NCBI GenBank assembly: GCA_017854255.1
Contig: JAFMIA010000004.1
Location: 62,163 to 97,572 of the forward strand
DNA: 35,410 nucleotides
Direction of reading: 5' to 3'
Source: Pseudomonadales bacterium
GTDB lineage: Bacteria; Pseudomonadota; Gammaproteobacteria; Pseudomonadales; Azotimanducaceae
Made by a program: the position numbers and the translations under genes. Under the pieces are notes generated by a model. It was given only the letters and a program-made list of their open reading frames with translations. It did no database searches and was not told where the DNA came from. The stretch's first letter is position 1. Every line of letters begins with the position of its first letter. Shown in pieces: positions 31,707-35,410 of the stretch.

Positions 31707-33697
31707 GACGCGTCTCCTGTCGCATCAGGGTCCTTCATTTCAATCAGCAGTTCCCCATTGGCGACTTGGTCGCCTTCGATGACTTTGACACTGGCAATCT
31801 CGCCATCGCGGGGCGCGAGGATTTGATGTTCCATTTTCATGGCTTCTAAAATGAGGAGGGTGTCGCCTTTTGAAACCTTTGCATTGTCCGCCGTCTTGAC
31901 CGCCAAGACTTTGCCAGGCATGGGTGCGGTGAGGCCGCCGCTGAGACCGTCGGTATCTTTTCTTGGAAATCGTGGCTTTCGCTCTAGGGTAATGTCGCCA
32001 TTTGGACCATGGACCAGTAACTCGTCGCCGCTCGCATTGACCTGAAAGCGTAATCTCTGGGCGCCAATGCGGCAATCAACGACCCCCTCGCCAGCTTGAT
32101 ATACCTGGCAGTGGCAGGGCTCACCATTAATGCTGAAACGCAAGGTTTGATCTCGCTCAGTCCGGTATTCAAGATCGAGCTCAACGCCTTGGTACTTGAA
32201 CGAAACCCGTTGTGGCGGCAGGTGCGAATTGCGCCAGCCTCTGGGAATGCCTTTTAGAACCTTTGCCTGCCGCTGGCGTTGACCACGTAATTCGATGGCT
32301 GCGGCAATGGCTGCGTGCTGTAAATGCTCGTTGGCAACGATGGTCTCCCGTGCGGGATTTATGCGCTCGATGAAGTCCGTTGTGGTGTCACCGTCTAGAA
32401 AGGCTTGGGTTCTAAGGGTTGCGACCAAAAAATCTCGATTGGTGGTTAACCCCTGAATGCGGGTCGTTTCCAATACCCGGGCTAGACGGGATATCGCTTC
32501 GGCGCGCGTTTTGGCGTGAACAATGACTTTCGCGATCATCGGGTCAAATTGCGTTCCAATAATGCTGCCCGTTTCAATGCCTGAATCAAATCGCGCTTTG
32601 GCAACGGTTGAGGGTTGCCAAGCTTTGATGGTGCCCGGAGCCGGGAGAAAGTCTCGGGTAGGATTCTCAGCGTAAATTCGGGCTTCGATCGCATGGCCAG
32701 AAATTCGGAGATCCTTCTGCTCGAATTCAAGGGCATGGCCCTCAGCAACTCGGATTTGTTCCCGGACAAGATCCAGGCCCGTGATTTCCTCAGTGATGGG
32801 ATGTTCCACTTGTAGCCGCGTATTGACCTCCAGAAAGAAAAACTCGTCACCCGAGAGTAAGAATTCAACTGTGCCGGCAGAGTAATAACCAATGGCTTTC
32901 GCAGCGGCAACCGCGGCATCGCCCATGGCTGCCCGAATGGCTTCTGTTACCGCTGGGGAGGGGGCTTCCTCGATTATTTTTTGATGACGTCTTTGAATGG
33001 AACATTCTCGCTCAAAGCAATGTACAACGTGGCCTAATTGGTCTCCAAGAACCTGGATTTCAACGTGCCGAGAGGTGCTCAGCCATCGTTCCAAGAAAAC
33101 GGTATCATCGCCGAACGCAGAGCCAGCCTCGCGTTGTGCGGAGGCGACTGCCGCTTCAAGGGCCTCTGGCGTTTCAACCACGCGCATTCCGCGCCCACCG
33201 CCGCCGGCAGATGCTTTAACCAGCACAGGATAACCAATGCGTTCGCCAGCAGCCGCTAAGTCTTCAGTGCCCGTCAGGGCAATCGCCGGCAGGGTTGGCA
33301 CACCGGCTGCTTGCATGAGTGCTTTTGCTGAGAGTTTGTCGCCCATCTGATCGATGGCAGTGGTTGATGGCCCGATAAAAATCATGCCGGCGGATTGAAC
33401 GGCTTGGGCGAAGCCCGTATTTTCGGAGAGAAAGCCATAGCCTGGGTGCAGGGCATCAGCGCCGCTCACTCGGCAGGCTTCGAGGACCTGCTCGGTGTCG
33501 AGGTAGGTTTCAGCTGGGGTGGTCCCTGTTAAGGCGATGGCGGTGTCGGCCTCCAGCACAAACGGGGCAAAGGCGTCCGTTTCAGAATAGATCGCAACGG
33601 TTGCAATGCCCATATCCTTCGCCGTTCGAATAATGCGGCGGGCAATTTCACCCCGATTCGCGATCAGAATTTTTCGTATTGGGGTTACATTCGCCAT
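31703..33697 (-). CDS. Acyl-CoA carboxylase alpha subunit (biotin carboxylase + BCCP)
   Basis: This 664-residue protein has a biotin carboxylase domain at about 8-455 and a C-terminal biotin carrier domain. It starts KILIANRGEIARRI, has the HPGYGFLSEN and ATP-grasp GGGGRGMR loops, and FLEVNTRLQVEH in the active site. The biotin-attachment motif EAMKM is near the end, with the biotinyl Lys at about 621. It carboxylates its own biotin using ATP and bicarbonate for the partner carboxyltransferase. It matches AtuF/LiuD in size and domain order. The ATG (33697) has AGGAG eight bases upstream and lies within the end of the carboxyltransferase gene, so the two subunits are translated together. Confidence 0.95.
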   Translation of the reverse strand: MANVTPIRKILIANRGEIARRIIRTAKDMGIATVAIYSETDAFAPFVLEADTAIALTGTTPAETYLDTEQVLEACRVSGADALHPGYGFLSENTGFAQAVQSAGMIFIGPSTTAIDQMGDKLSAKALMQAAGVPTLPAIALTGTEDLAAAGERIGYPVLVKASAGGGGRGMRVVETPEALEAAVASAQREAGSAFGDDTVFLERWLSTSRHVEIQVLGDQLGHVVHCFERECSIQRRHQKIIEEAPSPAVTEAIRAAMGDAAVAAAKAIGYYSAGTVEFLLSGDEFFFLEVNTRLQVEHPITEEITGLDLVREQIRVAEGHALEFEQKDLRISGHAIEARIYAENPTRDFLPAPGTIKAWQPSTVAKARFDSGIETGSIIGTQFDPMIAKVIVHAKTRAEAISRLARVLETTRIQGLTTNRDFLVATLRTQAFLDGDTTTDFIERINPARETIVANEHLQHAAIAAAIELRGQRQRQAKVLKGIPRGWRNSHLPPQRVSFKYQGVELDLEYRTERDQTLRFSINGEPCHCQVYQAGEGVVDCRIGAQRLRFQVNASGDELLVHGPNGDITLERKPRFPRKDTDGLSGGLTAPMPGKVLAVKTADNAKVSKGDTLLILEAMKMEHQILAPRDGEIASVKVIEGDQVANGELLIEMKDPDATGDAS

Positions 33698-35316
33698 GTG
33701 CCGAACTCCTTAGTGCCGTGGATCGTATTGTTATGGCAGGTCGATAGGGTGATGCCGATCACATCTCGGGTGTCGCGTGGATCAATCATGCCGTCGTCTG
33801 TCACCCGGGAGGTCGCGTAGAGCCCTTTTGAGCGTTCTTCCGCCCAGTATTCCGCGACTTCGGCGCGGGCGGCGTCCGCTTCTTCATCGAACGCAATCCC
33901 ACGTCGTTCCGAAGAGGCGCGACCAATGATGCTCATGACACCCGCCATTTGCTTAGGCCCCATTACGGCGATCTTGGCGCTAGGCCAAATAAAGGTGAAC
34001 CGCGTGCCAAAGGCGCGACCACTCATGCCATAGTTCCCGGCGCCGTAGGACGCGCCGACGATAATGCTGATGTGAGGCACCGTTGAATTTGAGACGGCGT
34101 TGATCATTTTCGAGCCGTTCTTGGTAATTCCCCCCTGTTCGAATTCCGTGCCGACAATATAGCCGGTAATGTTGTGCAGAAAGACAAGAGGCGTATGGAT
34201 CTGGTTACACAGTTGAATAAACTGCGCGGCCTTTTCGGCGGATTCCGAAAACAAAGCGCCGTTGTTCCCTAAGATGCCAACCGGATAGCCGTGAATTCTG
34301 CTCCAGCCACAAACGAGGGTGGGTCCATACAACGGTTTGAACTCTTCGAATTCTGAGCCATCGGTGATCCGGTTGATGACTTCTCGAATATCGAAAGGGG
34401 TTTTGAGATCCTTCGACACTAAACCGAGCAAATCTTCTGGATCCTGGATCGGCGGCGGCGCGTCCGGCGCGGGGTTCGGGCCTAACTTCTGCCAGTTGAG
34501 GTGCGCCACAACCTCTCGGCAGATTCGAATGCCGTCCTGCTCATCATCGGCCAAATAGTCGCCAAGACCGGAGATCGTCGTGTGCATGTCGGCGCCGCCG
34601 AGACTCTCTTCATCGGCATCTTCGCCGGTCGCCATCTTAACCAGGGGTGGCCCGCCGAGGAAAACCTTTGATTGTTTTTTGATGAGGATATTGTAGTCGC
34701 TCATGCCAGGTTGGTAGGCGCCGCCCGCGGTTGATGCGCCAAAGACGACTGAGATGGTGGGTATTCGGAGTTTCGATAGTTCACTGATTTCGTAAAACAA
34801 TCGACCCGATTCTGCAAAGTGATCGATACCGCGCCGGATGGCCGCCTCAGGGTCCTCGCCCGAATCACCCCTTAAGTCCGCCCCCGCAGATTCAACCAGT
34901 TGAATGTAGGGCAGACGATTTTCCCGTGCAATTTCGAGTCCCCGCATCAATTTTTTCTGATTAAAGTCGTTGAACGCGCCGGCCCGAACGGATGGATCAT
35001 GACCTAGGATTAGACACTCTATGCCAGAGACCACGCCGATGCCTACGATGAAGCCAGAGCCGACCGAAACGTTGGAACGCCAACCGGCGAGCGGGCTGAT
35101 TTCTAGGAAGGGGGCATCTTCGTCCAGGACCAACGCGATTCGCTCGCGCACGGGTTGCTTGTTACGGGAACTCAAGCGATTCATTGCCTCGGCGCCCCCA
35201 CCGGCTTCGACCTCCGCATGAAGGTCCTCTAGTTGGGCAAGCATTGCCATCATGTCTTGGCTGTTTTTTTGAAACTGCTCCGATCGGCGGTCAACTTTTG
35301 TCTCTAAAGCGGCCAT
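33685..35316 (-). CDS. Acyl-CoA carboxylase beta subunit (carboxyltransferase)
   Basis: This 543-residue protein has the two-domain crotonase-like carboxyltransferase fold. Conserved parts are RERIALVLD near residue 55, the FNQKKLMRG helix, GASTAGGAYQPGMSDY near 180, FLGGPPLVKMATGE near 210, and the second-domain GASYGAGNYGMSGRAF with FIWPSAKIAVMGP near 430-450. It transfers CO2 from biotin to the gamma carbon of a branched enoyl-CoA. The PGMSDY version, from memory, resembles the geranyl-CoA (AtuC) more than the methylcrotonyl (LiuB) form, but this is not decisive. ATG has AAAAGGAG upstream. It is the first complete gene of the operon, which continues beyond the right edge. Confidence 0.94.
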   Translation of the reverse strand: MAALETKVDRRSEQFQKNSQDMMAMLAQLEDLHAEVEAGGGAEAMNRLSSRNKQPVRERIALVLDEDAPFLEISPLAGWRSNVSVGSGFIVGIGVVSGIECLILGHDPSVRAGAFNDFNQKKLMRGLEIARENRLPYIQLVESAGADLRGDSGEDPEAAIRRGIDHFAESGRLFYEISELSKLRIPTISVVFGASTAGGAYQPGMSDYNILIKKQSKVFLGGPPLVKMATGEDADEESLGGADMHTTISGLGDYLADDEQDGIRICREVVAHLNWQKLGPNPAPDAPPPIQDPEDLLGLVSKDLKTPFDIREVINRITDGSEFEEFKPLYGPTLVCGWSRIHGYPVGILGNNGALFSESAEKAAQFIQLCNQIHTPLVFLHNITGYIVGTEFEQGGITKNGSKMINAVSNSTVPHISIIVGASYGAGNYGMSGRAFGTRFTFIWPSAKIAVMGPKQMAGVMSIIGRASSERRGIAFDEEADAARAEVAEYWAEERSKGLYATSRVTDDGMIDPRDTRDVIGITLSTCHNNTIHGTKEFGTWRM

Positions 35317-35327
35317 TGTTTCTCCTT

Positions 35328-35410
35328 TTACTTTTTAGGTCTGCGGCCAGGGTCAGATTCGCTGAGCTTTGGTGCATGCCAGATGTGGAACGCGCGCAGA
35401 TTTGCTGTCT
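35328..35410 (-). CDS. Possible 3' end of upstream gene (partial)
   Basis: An open frame of 26 codons enters from the right edge and stops with TAA at 35328-35330, 11 bases before the carboxyltransferase ATG. It overlaps the start of that gene's ribosome site, as expected within an operon. The residues (…FHIWHAPKLSE…) are too few to identify. An acyl-CoA dehydrogenase would be expected here in an atu or liu operon, but this is a guess. Another frame stops near 35350, so even the reading frame is uncertain. Confidence 0.3.
   Translation of the reverse strand, partial: TANLRAFHIWHAPKLSESDPGRRPKK

Overview
The window reads as chromosomal DNA of a free-living, probably marine, aerobic gammaproteobacterium with moderate GC content. 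The class call rests on a textbook gammaproteobacterial LexA box, a YhhQ-type transporter and the general gene set. The metabolic style (two P450s, four enoyl-CoA hydratase-family proteins, a TonB receptor, a TPR-sulfotransferase, an Atu-type cluster) resembles oligotrophic marine hydrocarbon, lipid and terpenoid degraders. I cannot name the genus. No insertion sequence, phage gene, CRISPR array or rRNA is visible.

Layout. 1-1207: a MarR regulator, a small leftward gene whose start codon lies inside a LexA box, and tRNA-Arg(TCG). 1576-3823: leftward cluster VOC protein, Rieske ferredoxin, cytochrome P450. 3824-4344: a gene-poor stretch with a good rightward promoter followed by strong RNA hairpins, leading to a Ser/Thr kinase (4345-5301). 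The kinase meets a PP2C phosphatase tail to tail with overlapping stop codons. 6118-7818: D-aminoacylase-type amidohydrolase. 8130-12891: TonB-dependent receptor followed by a TPR-sulfotransferase. The receptor's upstream region carries a perfect 12+2+12 palindrome. 13402-15988: BCCT transporter and an HCCA-isomerase/GST-kappa protein. 16145-18992: rightward enoyl-CoA hydratase homologue, limonene-epoxide-hydrolase-like protein with the full catalytic set, membrane-anchored glutaredoxin, and a divergent TruA. 19031-19825: an enoyl-CoA hydratase/isomerase on the other strand. 19961-23471: rightward CYP153-like P450, FAD amine oxidase-like protein, GST.

28132 down to 23479 is a tightly packed leftward operon: a PTPS-fold protein with altered catalytic residues, an SDR, a Vut_1/YhhQ transporter, a DUF924 protein, a TTC38-like TPR protein and an enoyl-CoA hydratase. 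Divergent from it is another SDR (28251-29030). 35316 down to 29119 is a classic acyl-CoA carboxylase operon: carboxyltransferase, biotin carboxylase/BCCP, methylglutaconyl/isohexenylglutaconyl-CoA hydratase-like protein and AtuA. It matches acyclic terpene (citronellol/geraniol) utilisation better than plain leucine catabolism because AtuA is present.

Taken together, a P450 of the terminal-hydroxylase type, an epoxide-hydrolase fold, GSH-dependent enzymes and an Atu-type carboxylase operon suggest uptake and oxidation of terpenoid or other hydrophobic carbon. That joint role is inference from co-location only. The most unusual items are the Glu-type PTPS homologue, the leaderless-looking SOS gene, the structured leader before the kinase, and the 26-bp palindrome before the TonB receptor.
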